Source of the DNA: DAIDKA01 sp035485475
GTDB taxonomy: Bacteria > Pseudomonadota > Gammaproteobacteria > Steroidobacterales > Steroidobacteraceae
NCBI GenBank assembly: GCA_035485475.1
Contig: DATHOA010000200.1
Span: 56,352-120,351, forward strand
Direction: 5' to 3'
Length of the DNA: 64,000 nt
Under the pieces are notes generated by a model. The model was given only the letters and a program-made list of their open reading frames with translations. It made no database searches and was not told the origin of the DNA. The position numbers were made by a program, and so were the translations under genes. How positions within the stretch are numbered: the stretch's first letter is position 1; every line of letters starts with the position of its first letter. Shown piece by piece: positions 52,569 through 61,599 of the stretch.

Positions 52569-53537
52569 ATGAAAGGCTACAGCGTCGACAAGCGGATCAT
52601 GGTTACCGGGGGTGCCGGATTCCTCGGTTCGCACTTGTGCGAGCGTCTGGTCGAGCAGGGTCACGACGTCCTGTGTGTCGACAACTTCTACACCGGCACG
52701 AAACATAATGTCGCGCATCTGATCGACCATCCGCGCTTTGAACTCATGCGCCATGACATAACCTTTCCGCTGTATGTTGAAGTCGACGAGATCTACAATT
52801 TGGCGTGCCCTGCTTCGCCGATTCATTACCAGTTTGATCCCGTCCAGACCACCAAGACCAGCGTTCATGGCGCGATCAATGTCTTGGGTTTGGCGAAGCG
52901 GGTCAAGGCTAAGGCTCTCCAGGCATCGACCAGCGAAGTCTATGGCGATCCAAAAGTACATCCGCAAACCGAAGCCTATTGGGGACACGTCAATCCGATC
53001 GGCATTCGCGCTTGCTATGATGAAGGGAAACGTTGCGCCGAAACGCTGTTCTTTGACTATCACCGGCAGCATAAGTTGCGGATCAAGGTAGCCCGTATCT
53101 TCAATACCTACGGTCCACGCATGCACCCCAATGATGGCCGCGTGGTCTCGAATTTCATTGTCCAGGCGCTCAAGGGCGAACCCATCACGGTCTATGGAAC
53201 AGGCGCACAGACGCGATCGTTCTGTTACGTGGATGACTTAGTCGAGGCTCTGATCCGGCTGATGAACTCCCCGGATGAATTTACGGGGCCAGCAAATATC
53301 GGCAACACCAACGAATTCACGATATTGGAGCTCGCCGAAAAGGTGGTCGCCCTGACTGGAGCGAAGTCGGAAATTGTTCGCAAGCCCCTACCGAGCGATG
53401 ATCCGATACAGCGTCAGCCTGATATCTCTCTTGCACGGGCGCACCTTGGCTGGCAGGCCACGACGGAACTGGACGAGGGACTGCGACGCACTATCGCGTA
53501 TTTCAGGGAAACGATATCTGCCAGGCAGCAAGGGTAG
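52569..53537 (+). CDS. uxs: UDP-glucuronate decarboxylase (UDP-xylose synthase)
   Basis: A 322-aa short-chain dehydrogenase/reductase-type enzyme converting UDP-glucuronate to UDP-xylose with bound NAD. The NAD motif is MVTGGAGFLGSHLCERL, and the decarboxylase-specific run is YNLACPASPIHYQFDPVQTT, then STSEVYGDPKVHPQTEAYWG and VNPIGIRACYDEGKR, with Tyr150 and Lys154 as the catalytic pair. ARIFNTYGPRMHPNDGRVV follows. These blocks are nearly diagnostic for UXS over general epimerases. The polymer made by this locus therefore probably contains xylose. Confidence 0.93.
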   Translation: MKGYSVDKRIMVTGGAGFLGSHLCERLVEQGHDVLCVDNFYTGTKHNVAHLIDHPRFELMRHDITFPLYVEVDEIYNLACPASPIHYQFDPVQTTKTSVHGAINVLGLAKRVKAKALQASTSEVYGDPKVHPQTEAYWGHVNPIGIRACYDEGKRCAETLFFDYHRQHKLRIKVARIFNTYGPRMHPNDGRVVSNFIVQALKGEPITVYGTGAQTRSFCYVDDLVEALIRLMNSPDEFTGPANIGNTNEFTILELAEKVVALTGAKSEIVRKPLPSDDPIQRQPDISLARAHLGWQATTELDEGLRRTIAYFRETISARQQG

Positions 53538-53635
53538 TGCCGAGCCTGTGTAGGGTTCGATAGCCTCGAGGTTCGCAGCCGGCGTGGCCCTCGCGAAGAG
53601 AACAATCCAATATCCGTGACCCTTCCGCCGCAAGT

Positions 53636-54220
53636 CTAGCGTGCCGTCACGGTCAGTGTCCTGATCAGCCGTGCAGGTACGCCGCCCACGAGCGCGTTGC
53701 TCGGAACGTTCTTGGCCACTACCGATCCGCTCGCCACGACGCTGGAGTGCCCGATGGTGACGCCGGGCAGTATGGTGGCTCGGGCCGCAATCCATGAGCC
53801 ATCCTCGACGAGGATCGGACGCATGATTGACGTACCGGAGCGATAGTTCGCCGGACCGATTTCGTGGTGGGTGGTGACGAAGACACTGTGGTGGCCGATG
53901 CTGATGCAATTGCCGATCCGTATTTCAGCGGAAAGGTCCAGGAACAGCGGTGCGTTGATGATGCAGTCGGATCCGATGTGCAAACGCCTATGGATCGCGC
54001 CCGCACCGGCCAATGTCAGGCGACCCAACACCAAAGTACGCGGTCCGATCGCGACGCCCGCTAAACGATAGATCGCCGTGCGAAGCCGGCAAAAGCACAG
54101 TCTGGGCAGAACCGCGACCAGCATGTCCACGAGAATAAGCCTTGGCTTCAGATTCATGAATTCTTCGACGACCGCGCGTGTCAGTCGTCTAAGAGGTGCT
54201 CTCATAATGGATGCCCGCAT
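53636..54220 (-). CDS. Hexapeptide-repeat acetyltransferase (WcaF/maltose O-acetyltransferase-like)
   Basis: A 194-aa LbH protein. Repeats include LHIGSDCIINAPLFLDLSAE and IRIGNCISIGHHSVFVTTHH, the latter carrying the His of the acetyltransferase active site, and ILVEDGSWIAARATILPGVT and IGHSSVVASGSVVAKNVP, then the family end VGGVPARLIR. It should transfer acetyl from acetyl-CoA to a sugar hydroxyl. ATG 54220 and ATG 54205 are both possible starts. It faces the UXS gene and is divergent from the GH44 gene. Confidence 0.88.
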   Translation of the reverse strand: MRASIMRAPLRRLTRAVVEEFMNLKPRLILVDMLVAVLPRLCFCRLRTAIYRLAGVAIGPRTLVLGRLTLAGAGAIHRRLHIGSDCIINAPLFLDLSAEIRIGNCISIGHHSVFVTTHHEIGPANYRSGTSIMRPILVEDGSWIAARATILPGVTIGHSSVVASGSVVAKNVPSNALVGGVPARLIRTLTVTAR

Positions 54221-54516
54221 TTCCGCATTCCGGCAGAAATATTCGACAGCACGGAAGAGGAGCGGATATGCATGGGCCGCAACTATGCCACGCTGCTACG
54301 CATTGGAGCAAAAGGTTGCCAGTGGCAGCATCGTGGATGCCACTATCATCCGTCGCCGAAGACCTGGCCGCCGTCGCCGGCAAGTCCCGGGAAGTGGAGA
54401 ATCGGTGCGCGGCAATGCTTCACTTGACAGGTGCGAAAGCACCACGGCCTTACAGTGGCGCCACGCCATATAAGTCTGTATTCTTCGCCTCATCTAGTCA
54501 TGGCGTCGAATTTGGT

Positions 54517-56172
54517 ATGTCAGTGCAGACGTACAGGCTCTCACTCCTCTGCATCACAGCCAGTCTGCTAGCGTGTGGAAGCAGTGCCGGCACGAGCGCG
54601 GCAACTGACAGCGCCTCTGGCTCACCGGTGACCATCGCCGTCGACCCGTCGAGCAAAAGACCCATCTCACCGTACATTTACGGAATCAATTTCGCGACGC
54701 AGATCGACGGCGTACCAACCGCCCTTACCTTGGATCGCTGGGGAGGCAACCGCGCGACGGCCTACAACTGGGAAACGAATGCGTCCAACGCCGGCAGCGA
54801 TTACCAATATGAGAATGACAATGCCGGTGGCAACAAGGAGGCCGGTGCTGATGTTTCCGCCCTGATCGCCAAGGACCAGAAACTCGGAATGGCAAGCATT
54901 GTCTCGGTGCAGATGCAAGGCCTGGTGGCCGGAGATGCCAACGGCCCGGTCAGTGTCGCAAATCCTCCCGACAAGTCGCGCTTCAAGAAGGTTTTCTACG
55001 AAAAGAAACTGGTAACCAACGAACCGTTCACCGTTGCACCATCGGCCTCGGACGACTACGTGTACATGGACGAGTTCATCTGGGCGCTTGACCAGAAGTT
55101 TGCAGGTCAGCGCATCTTTGGCGTGAATCCTTCAACGCAGCACGTGTTCGTCTCTTTGGACAACGAGCCAGAGCTCTGGAACAGCACCCACCTTGAGATT
55201 CAAGGCAAGACGCGTATCACATCCGATAGCTATATTGCCAGGACCGTCAGTTTGGCCACCGCTCTGAAGAAGCAGTTTCCCGACTTGGTGATTTTCGGGC
55301 CCGCACATTACGGGTTTTTGGGCATATACAATTGGAGCGGAGAGTTGAGCGCGGCGCCCTCCGTAAACAACTGGTTCACGGACAAATACTTGAGGGCGTT
55401 GAAGGCTGCCTCAACTTCGTTCGGCAGGCCGCTGGTGGATGTCTATGATTTCCACTGGTATCCGGAAGCGACAGACAGTGCCGGGGCCCGAGTGACGAGC
55501 CTCATGAGTCCCAACCTGACTGACGATCAGGTTCAGGCGGTCGTACAAAGCCCCCGAAGTCTTTGGGATAAGACATATAAGGAGAAGTCGTGGATTACCA
55601 AGGATGTCATCGGTCAGCCAATTGCCATTCTGGACAGGCTGCAAACTCGAATTGATGCCGAATTCCCTGGCATGAAGCTCGCCCTCACGGAATACGACAA
55701 CGGCGGTGGCCAGCATATCGCTGGGACTATCGCGCAGGCTGACAATCTCGGTGTGTTCGGCGCACACGCGCTATTTGCCGCGACGATGTGGATGCTCGGA
55801 TCCAAAGAACCGTATTCGCTGGCCGGATTTCGCGCCTATCGAAACTTCGATGGCGCCAACCACAATTTCGGCGATACATCGATTCAGGCGATATCCAGCA
55901 ACGTCGCCAAAGTCGCCGTCTACGTAAGCACGGACAGCGGCCGGGCCGGTCGGGTCGTGATGGTGGCAATCAATCGCTCGCCATCGGACCAAACGACCTC
56001 AATCACCGGGCAGCCTCTAGTGGGTGCTGCGCATTTGTTCCAGATGACGGCGGCAACGGCGGCGAAGCAGTTCAGCATTCGACCGGTCGCGGCCGGGGTT
56101 CAACCGGTTTCGGGATCCTCGATCACTTTGACTCTCCCAGCACTGAGCGTAACGACGGTCGATATCTATTAG
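54517..56172 (+). CDS. GH44-family glycoside hydrolase lipoprotein
   Basis: A 551-aa predicted lipoprotein (MSVQTYRLSLLCITASLLAC, acylated Cys near residue 20). The catalytic region matches GH44 endoglucanase/xyloglucanase: RWGGNRATAYNWETNASNAG, FVSLDNEPELWNSTH with acid/base candidate Glu217, FHWYPEA and LALTEYDNGGGQH with nucleophile candidate Glu392; the 175-residue gap agrees with the GH44 layout. A C-terminal beta-sandwich follows. ATG 54517 is chosen because the signal peptide begins there. It may trim, release or remodel the locus's own polysaccharide, implying beta-1,4-glucan-like linkages in it. Confidence 0.9.
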   Translation: MSVQTYRLSLLCITASLLACGSSAGTSAATDSASGSPVTIAVDPSSKRPISPYIYGINFATQIDGVPTALTLDRWGGNRATAYNWETNASNAGSDYQYENDNAGGNKEAGADVSALIAKDQKLGMASIVSVQMQGLVAGDANGPVSVANPPDKSRFKKVFYEKKLVTNEPFTVAPSASDDYVYMDEFIWALDQKFAGQRIFGVNPSTQHVFVSLDNEPELWNSTHLEIQGKTRITSDSYIARTVSLATALKKQFPDLVIFGPAHYGFLGIYNWSGELSAAPSVNNWFTDKYLRALKAASTSFGRPLVDVYDFHWYPEATDSAGARVTSLMSPNLTDDQVQAVVQSPRSLWDKTYKEKSWITKDVIGQPIAILDRLQTRIDAEFPGMKLALTEYDNGGGQHIAGTIAQADNLGVFGAHALFAATMWMLGSKEPYSLAGFRAYRNFDGANHNFGDTSIQAISSNVAKVAVYVSTDSGRAGRVVMVAINRSPSDQTTSITGQPLVGAAHLFQMTAATAAKQFSIRPVAAGVQPVSGSSITLTLPALSVTTVDIY

Positions 56173-56187
56173 GGACCCGTCTCGGCA

Positions 56188-56325
56188 ATGGATCATGCAA
56201 GCTTCGGGATTGCGGCCATGCACAAGTACATGCCCGAGTGGGCCATTGAGCATCCCCCTGGCTTGGTCGCTAGCGGCACCAGAATCGACGCCTACGGCGC
56301 GGGCTGGCTCGCGACACGGTCCTGA
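56188..56325 (+). other. 45-codon ORF in the 56173-56581 gap, unassigned
   Basis: The frame starts 15 bases after the GH44 stop and reads MDHASFGIAAMHKYMPEWAI followed by a short Gly-rich end. It looks protein-like but has no recognised family and may be a fragment. The rest of the 409-base gap, up to the FN3 lipoprotein, shows nothing I can identify. Confidence 0.25.
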
Positions 56326-56581
56326 ATTGCGCTTTTGGATGTGCGCTGCGGGATGGTTCACATTATTGACAAATGCCGTGCGGTAGTGGGTTGATCGATC
56401 TCACAGTTCAATCAATCCAAAGACGCAACGGCCGGATGACTCGAAGATTCGGTCGAGTCATCGTCCGCTTCGCCCGCCTCCGGTGTGCGCGTTTCGCGAC
56501 AGGTTTCGGTGTCCCCGATTTGCCCCTATGATCCTGATCTGCGGGACTTTCCAGACAACCCCGCGTTGAGGAGTATTTGCA

Positions 56582-58522
56582 ATGTTCGAACGCTGCCCCA
56601 AGTCAAGCGCCTTCTACGGCTTGATCGTTCCGGTGTGTCTGCTGGTGCTTAGCGGGTGCGGCTCAAACGGCGATGCTTCTACGCCCAACGATGTCGCCGG
56701 ATCGGTCTCAACCGCTTCAGGCACTGCCACGAGTTCGGCCCCGGCCACCAGTTCGGCACCTGCAACCAGTTCGCAGCCCGCCACCAGTTCGGCGCCGGCC
56801 ACGAGTTCGGCACCCGCCTCAACACTGACCCCACCTGCAGTTGCAGCCGCGCCCGCAGTACCCACGAATCTCGCGATAACTGCCGGCAGCAATCAGGTGA
56901 CCGTTGTATGGACAGCCAGCACTGGCGCAACGGGCTACCACGTGAAGCGTTCCACGACCAGCGGCGGAGCGTACACGCAGGTCGCGGCGCCCACCTCGAC
57001 CTCCTTCACCGACACCACGGTCAGCAACGGTACAACTTACTACTACGTGATTTCGGCACTCGACTCGGCCGGCGAAAGTGCCAATTCAGCGCAAGTCAGC
57101 GCGGTTCCCGCTGCCCCGTCGACCGCTGCCACTGCCAATGCGTGCGGAATGCAGTTAGGCAGTACGCCGGCCATTTTCTGCGACACATTTGATGCTCCGG
57201 CCGGTATCGGCAACGGTAACCGCTCCGGCCAGCTTAATGGGAATGTATGGGGCGCCTCGCGAGAGACCATGAACGTGAATCTCGGACAGGGCCAATACAA
57301 CATGTGGAATGCCACGGTGCTCCAGATGTGTGACGGCACCACACCAACCGTTTTGCCTCCTAATGACATCATTATTTGCAATGGTCAGGTTCGTGAGGCC
57401 AGCAACGACAACAACACATTGACCTTCGAAGACGGCGTTGTGACTTCCTTGGCGATGTACCCGAAGCAGCCGTTCGACTTTGCGGGCAGGACGGGGACAG
57501 TGAGCTTCGAGGTATCAAACGATAGTTCCGGCACTCATGGAGCATGGCCGGAGTTCTGGATGTCAGACGCACCAGTTCCGGATCCCTTCAGTCATTTCGC
57601 CGTGTGGGAGTCATATCCTGCGAATGGGTTCGCGGTGCGTTTCGCGGCGGCCGCCGAAGTCGGATCCTATGGCACTTGCCCCAACGGCAACAATCTCAAC
57701 AGTGTGCGATTCACGGTAGATTCTGCCGCTGTAATTCGCGGCTATGTGCTGGAGGACACCGGAGGGTTCGGCGTCAGCACCGGGACTACGGTCACCCCGT
57801 TGGACTGTGTGATTGAGTCAAGCGGTCCTGGCGGCGGCATGAACCACATAGAACTGCGTATCTCACAAAATCAGATCGACGTGTATGCCACCGATGCAGG
57901 GGTGGCACCGACTCCCACGACTCTTAAGCACATTGCTGTGATTACCAATACGAATCTCACGCTGTCGCGCGGATTGATCTGGCTTGAGGACGTGCATTAT
58001 AACGCGGACAAAGCCCTGATCTCGCGCCCGTCAGAACGACAGCACACGTTCGCCTGGGATAACGTGGCATTCGACGGACCATTCGTTGGCCGAGACTTCG
58101 CCTACGACGCGCCCGACAATACTCTTCCGGGGTTGAATGGTGCCCAGAACCTAGGCAAGTTCTCGCTGGCGAATCAGACTACTACTTGGAATGTGCCTGG
58201 GCTACCGGCTAATCCTCAACCTGCCGCAGTGAAAATAACCTTCAACTTCGACGAAGAAGTAAATGCGAATCCCACTGCGCTGAACGTCATCGTCAATGGT
58301 CATGCGCACTCGGTGCCCTGGCCCTACCCTGATCAAATGGAAAACATCTGGCGGGCATTAGCCGTCATTGTTCCCGTCACGGATCTGGTAGCTGGAACGA
58401 ATGTCGTGCAGTTAGGGGCCGACTCGCCTGAAGTATTCAGCAATGTCGACATTGTGCTGGGAGATGTACCGGGAGCCGTGCCGGCGCTTCCCGGTGCAGT
58501 TGACACCTATCCTGGCCCATAG
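56582..58522 (+). CDS. Lipoprotein with Ser/Ala/Pro linker, FN3 domain and concanavalin-like C-terminal region
   Basis: A 646-aa predicted lipoprotein: signal VPVCLLVLSGC with lipobox LSGC (Cys near residue 26), a low-complexity linker of SAPATS repeats (about 47-80), and a fibronectin type III domain (about 95-180; PTNLAITAGSNQVTVVWTAS, YYYVISALDSAGESANSAQV). A large region without clear catalytic residues then follows, resembling lectin/glucanase-fold domains (FCDTFDAPAGIGNGNRSGQL, GAWPEFWMSDAP). A last beta-rich module ends the chain. It probably binds a polysaccharide at the cell surface. It follows the GH44 gene on the same strand. Confidence 0.78.
   Translation: MFERCPKSSAFYGLIVPVCLLVLSGCGSNGDASTPNDVAGSVSTASGTATSSAPATSSAPATSSQPATSSAPATSSAPASTLTPPAVAAAPAVPTNLAITAGSNQVTVVWTASTGATGYHVKRSTTSGGAYTQVAAPTSTSFTDTTVSNGTTYYYVISALDSAGESANSAQVSAVPAAPSTAATANACGMQLGSTPAIFCDTFDAPAGIGNGNRSGQLNGNVWGASRETMNVNLGQGQYNMWNATVLQMCDGTTPTVLPPNDIIICNGQVREASNDNNTLTFEDGVVTSLAMYPKQPFDFAGRTGTVSFEVSNDSSGTHGAWPEFWMSDAPVPDPFSHFAVWESYPANGFAVRFAAAAEVGSYGTCPNGNNLNSVRFTVDSAAVIRGYVLEDTGGFGVSTGTTVTPLDCVIESSGPGGGMNHIELRISQNQIDVYATDAGVAPTPTTLKHIAVITNTNLTLSRGLIWLEDVHYNADKALISRPSERQHTFAWDNVAFDGPFVGRDFAYDAPDNTLPGLNGAQNLGKFSLANQTTTWNVPGLPANPQPAAVKITFNFDEEVNANPTALNVIVNGHAHSVPWPYPDQMENIWRALAVIVPVTDLVAGTNVVQLGADSPEVFSNVDIVLGDVPGAVPALPGAVDTYPGP
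56731..56820 (+). repeat. Tandem 18-bp repeats encoding SAPATS-like units
   Basis: About five imperfect 18-base units (core GCCACCAGTTCGGCACC) encode ATSSAP/ATSSQP repeats in the linker of the FN3 lipoprotein. Copy number could vary in frame. Confidence 0.75.
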
Positions 58523-58552
58523 CGTCAATCCATTCGGTGAATGCGCCGTCGA

Positions 58553-59800
58553 TCACTTCGTGGTGTCGGGAGTCGTCGCCGTAAAAGTGACTCCAAAAAT
58601 GGTCGCATTGAAATCGCCGCCGGCGACATTTGAATCCCGCGTTTGCACATTCGCGTAGGGCTTGATCGACAGCCAGCGCAGAGGCTGGTAAGTGATTTCC
58701 AGGGTGCCGTAGTGCTGATAATCGCTTCGATGGGCACCCGGCGGATAGCCCAAGCCAGTCAGTTCCTGCGGCGGGTAATCTCTGTAGGTGAAGGTATAGC
58801 CCAATGACACCGCTATCTTGTACGTCGCCTGCCAATCGACACTTCCGCCGACGTCGGTATCGATCTCTGAACCCAGCTGGGGCACATAACTGTTGATCGT
58901 CCGGTCGATTTTGACCATGAAGCTAGTCTTCGGAGTCAGTTGGTCCTTGAAGTCGAGCAGGCCCGTCAACCCCGACGCGTCGTCGAGTCCCGTGGTCGAG
59001 CTCCTGCTGCTGTAGCCGATCTGACCATCAAAGCTGGTGTGGCCGAGCTTGTAGTTGGCCAGCAAGCCTGCTGTCCTTTGACTGTAGGACGAATCCTGTG
59101 TCGTGTTTGAACTGCTGTAGTCACCGGTCAAATAGCCCAATGTAAGTCCGCCGCTCAGCCCGCTGAATCCCAGGTACTCAAGCGAGGTGGTACCCGAAGT
59201 TTGACTCGATCGCAGGTCCGGCGCCTGGGCAATGGGTTCGTCAGTGCGGCTATTGGAACCTGTGCCTTCGATTTTCCAGTCAGGACCGAGCTTCAAGCCG
59301 ACTAGGCCCGACTCGGTCTGCGAAGTCGCGATCGTCAAGTCGAGCTCCGACCCGGAAAGATTCACGAATGGCACCATGGCGTGCGTCCGAGCTATATCCA
59401 CCTTGCCATACAAATTATCAGCAAGTTTCCAATTCAAACCGGCGTCGAGGTTGTAGGCATTGTTGTTCAACTGCGTAAAATGGTCATAGCGGAACTGGGT
59501 GGTGTTGGCAGTGGCATATACCTGCTGTTGGCCGAATAGGTAACTGGCACCGAATGCCGCCCCGTACGTGTAGTCGGTGTCCGAACGGCGGGAACCGGTG
59601 GTTCCGGGTGGGGTTATGCCGGTATCCAAATCAAATACGTTTGAGTTGCTGGAAAATCCAGCCGACGCGGATGCGGTCCCGACGAACTGCGCCTGGGCTT
59701 GCAACGGCACTGCCAGCGCTGCCAGCGCGGTGCAAATCAGCAACCCATAAGCCACGGACTGCGGGACCTTGCGGTCAGAGCGATGATGCACGGTTAGCAT
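58553..59800 (-). CDS. Outer-membrane beta-barrel protein, EpsL-like (BBP2_2)
   Basis: About 415 aa. The signal peptide (YGLLICTALAALAVPLQAQA) is followed by repeated amphipathic beta strands ending mostly in aromatic or Tyr-containing residues (YTYGAAFGASYLFGQQQVYA, LGYTFTYRDYPPQELTG, FGVTFTATTPD at the C-terminus). This is the pattern of PF10082-type barrels such as EpsL found with PEP-CTERM/methanolan-type polysaccharide loci. It probably forms the outer-membrane secretion channel. ATG 59800 is chosen over GTG 59821. It converges on the FN3 lipoprotein gene with 30 bases between. Confidence 0.83.
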   Translation of the reverse strand: MLTVHHRSDRKVPQSVAYGLLICTALAALAVPLQAQAQFVGTASASAGFSSNSNVFDLDTGITPPGTTGSRRSDTDYTYGAAFGASYLFGQQQVYATANTTQFRYDHFTQLNNNAYNLDAGLNWKLADNLYGKVDIARTHAMVPFVNLSGSELDLTIATSQTESGLVGLKLGPDWKIEGTGSNSRTDEPIAQAPDLRSSQTSGTTSLEYLGFSGLSGGLTLGYLTGDYSSSNTTQDSSYSQRTAGLLANYKLGHTSFDGQIGYSSRSSTTGLDDASGLTGLLDFKDQLTPKTSFMVKIDRTINSYVPQLGSEIDTDVGGSVDWQATYKIAVSLGYTFTYRDYPPQELTGLGYPPGAHRSDYQHYGTLEITYQPLRWLSIKPYANVQTRDSNVAGGDFNATIFGVTFTATTPDTTK

Positions 59801-59965
59801 GACTCCCAGTCGAACCCCCACAATCGCGATCGGACAGCTGACTTGGTGCCGACGCGCCGGCTATACGCGCCTGCGTGGATTATGGCAACGCTGACCGAAG
59901 TTATGTCTGCACCAGAGCGCACCTTTGGCTTCTACCGCTGACCAAATTAGAAATAGTCGCCCGAG

Positions 59966-61255
59966 ATGCTTACTATACAGCCGCCGCAACGGTTGGCACA
60001 GGGGGATTGGGTGGAGGCGACTGGTCCGGTGGTCGTTGCGGAACATAGCTCGCAACCAAAAATACTCTTGGCTGCCAGTACCTGGTGGTCGGCATCCGCC
60101 CGTCTGGCGATGTCCTTGGCGCACAACGGCTGTGTCGTGTCCGCACTGTGCCCGACGGGACATCCGTTGCGTTATCTCGGCAACATCAAGCAGCTCTACA
60201 AGCTGCACGGAATGCGTTCGCGCGCCTCGCTACTGGCCGCGATTCGAGGCGCGCAGCCGGATTTCATAATTCCCTGCGACGATCGGATCGTCGCACAACT
60301 GCACGAGCTATATGGCCTGCATGCCGCACTGCGCCCGCTTATCGCCTCTTCCCTGGGAGATCCGCGCGGTTTCGACATCGCCGATAGCCGCAGTGCACTA
60401 CTGAAGATCGCCGCAGACCTGGATATCCGTGTGCCGCGCGGTGCGATCGTCGCCACCGAGGCCGATGCAAAGCAGAGCTTTCGGCAGTTCGCGCCGGTGG
60501 CGGTCATGAAACTGGACGGCACCCATGGCGGCGAGGGCGTGCGTATCGTGCGCTCAGCCGAGGAGGCCGCAGCGGCGTTTCGTAGCTTGCGCGGCAGCAC
60601 CGGTTTGCTTACCGCGGCGCACCGTCTGCTCATCCATGGGGATCAATTGGCGCCCTGGAGCTGGACCAGAAGGGCCAAATCAGAATTGACGATCCAGGAA
60701 TACATACAGGGGACCCCGGCGAACAACATGGTCGCCTGTTGGCAGGGTGAAATGCTGGCCGAAGTGGCCGTGGAGGCCGTTTCGTGCCAGGGCCCGACGG
60801 GATCCGCAAACATCGTGCGTCGTGTCGATAATCCAGAAATGGCCCGGGCTGCAAAGCTGATAGCCGCGCATTTGGGCATATCAGGTTTTTTTGGGCTTGA
60901 TTTCATCAGCGACCCCCGTACCTGCGAGCCCTACCTGATCGAGATGAATCCCCGTTGTACACAGTTGGGTCACCTGGAGTTCGCGGATCGCGCCGGATTG
61001 GCCCGTGCGCTGAGCGAGCGCATCACGGGTCAACGTGCGGCGCCATCACGGGCACCCATCCACGGCGACCAGGTCGCATTCTTTCCCCAGGCGTGGCGCT
61101 CGAGCACACGCGGGGACGAGTGGTACTCCTCGTTTCAAGATGTCCCTTGGGAGGAACAAGCTCTGGTTGAGTACCTGATGCTCGACCCTTGGCCGAAACG
61201 GCGATGGCAGGTGCGCGCTTATCGCCGCTTGCGAAGACGCAAGGCTGAAAACTAA
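59966..61255 (+). CDS. ATP-grasp enzyme
   Basis: A 429-aa ATP-grasp ligase. An N-terminal Rossmann-like part (KILLAASTWWSASARLAMSL, DFIIPCDDRIVAQLHELY) precedes the ATP-grasp core with AVMKLDGTHGGEGVRIVRSA, TIQEYIQGTPANNMVACWQG and the metal/ATP-binding FGLDFISDPRTCEPYLIEMN followed by PRCTQ. These enzymes activate a carboxylate as acyl phosphate and join it to an amine or thiol. In a polysaccharide locus it might attach an amino acid to an amino or uronic sugar; the substrate is not shown. It is followed by a 344-base gap without genes. Confidence 0.87.
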   Translation: MLTIQPPQRLAQGDWVEATGPVVVAEHSSQPKILLAASTWWSASARLAMSLAHNGCVVSALCPTGHPLRYLGNIKQLYKLHGMRSRASLLAAIRGAQPDFIIPCDDRIVAQLHELYGLHAALRPLIASSLGDPRGFDIADSRSALLKIAADLDIRVPRGAIVATEADAKQSFRQFAPVAVMKLDGTHGGEGVRIVRSAEEAAAAFRSLRGSTGLLTAAHRLLIHGDQLAPWSWTRRAKSELTIQEYIQGTPANNMVACWQGEMLAEVAVEAVSCQGPTGSANIVRRVDNPEMARAAKLIAAHLGISGFFGLDFISDPRTCEPYLIEMNPRCTQLGHLEFADRAGLARALSERITGQRAAPSRAPIHGDQVAFFPQAWRSSTRGDEWYSSFQDVPWEEQALVEYLMLDPWPKRRWQVRAYRRLRRRKAEN

Positions 61256-61599
61256 CGTAAGCGCAAGCTGTATCTTGGCATTGGTGCGCCTCAGGACCTC
61301 GATAGAAGAATCCCAATAATGCGTACCTAGTCGCATTTTCACGTGTCCGGATGGCATGGGCACCGCGTTAGGTTTAATAATCCCTTGTGCATGCGCGTGA
61401 GTGTCGGTCAGACTCCGCAAACAAAGGCTTATGCGGGTGCATAGACCACGACTGCGCCGCATGATCCAATAGTCGGCGCGCCGCGGTTCTGAACGAAGTA
61501 GTTGAATCGCAAGTAATAGTTAACAAAACGCCGGGACATCTGCCGGCAGAGAATTCCGGCACGAGAGTAGCCGGTGCGAGTCAGACAGATTTCTAAAGC
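61256..61599. other. 344-bp intergenic region
   Basis: Lies between the ATP-grasp gene and the priming transferase gene. No supportable ORF, hairpin with T-run or RNA gene was seen. The AT-rich stretch at 61500-61530 is the most likely promoter zone for the downstream pair. Confidence 0.55.

Noticed and set aside
54424..54474. Perfect TTGACA (54424-54429) and TATAAG (54469-54474) before the GH44 gene
   Set aside because: The spacer is 39 bases, far too long for a sigma-70 promoter; neither box has a good partner at 16-18 bases.
54211..54516. N-terminal extension of the GH44 protein from 54211
   Set aside because: The signal peptide and lipobox begin at ATG 54517, and the extension would overlap the divergent acetyltransferase start.
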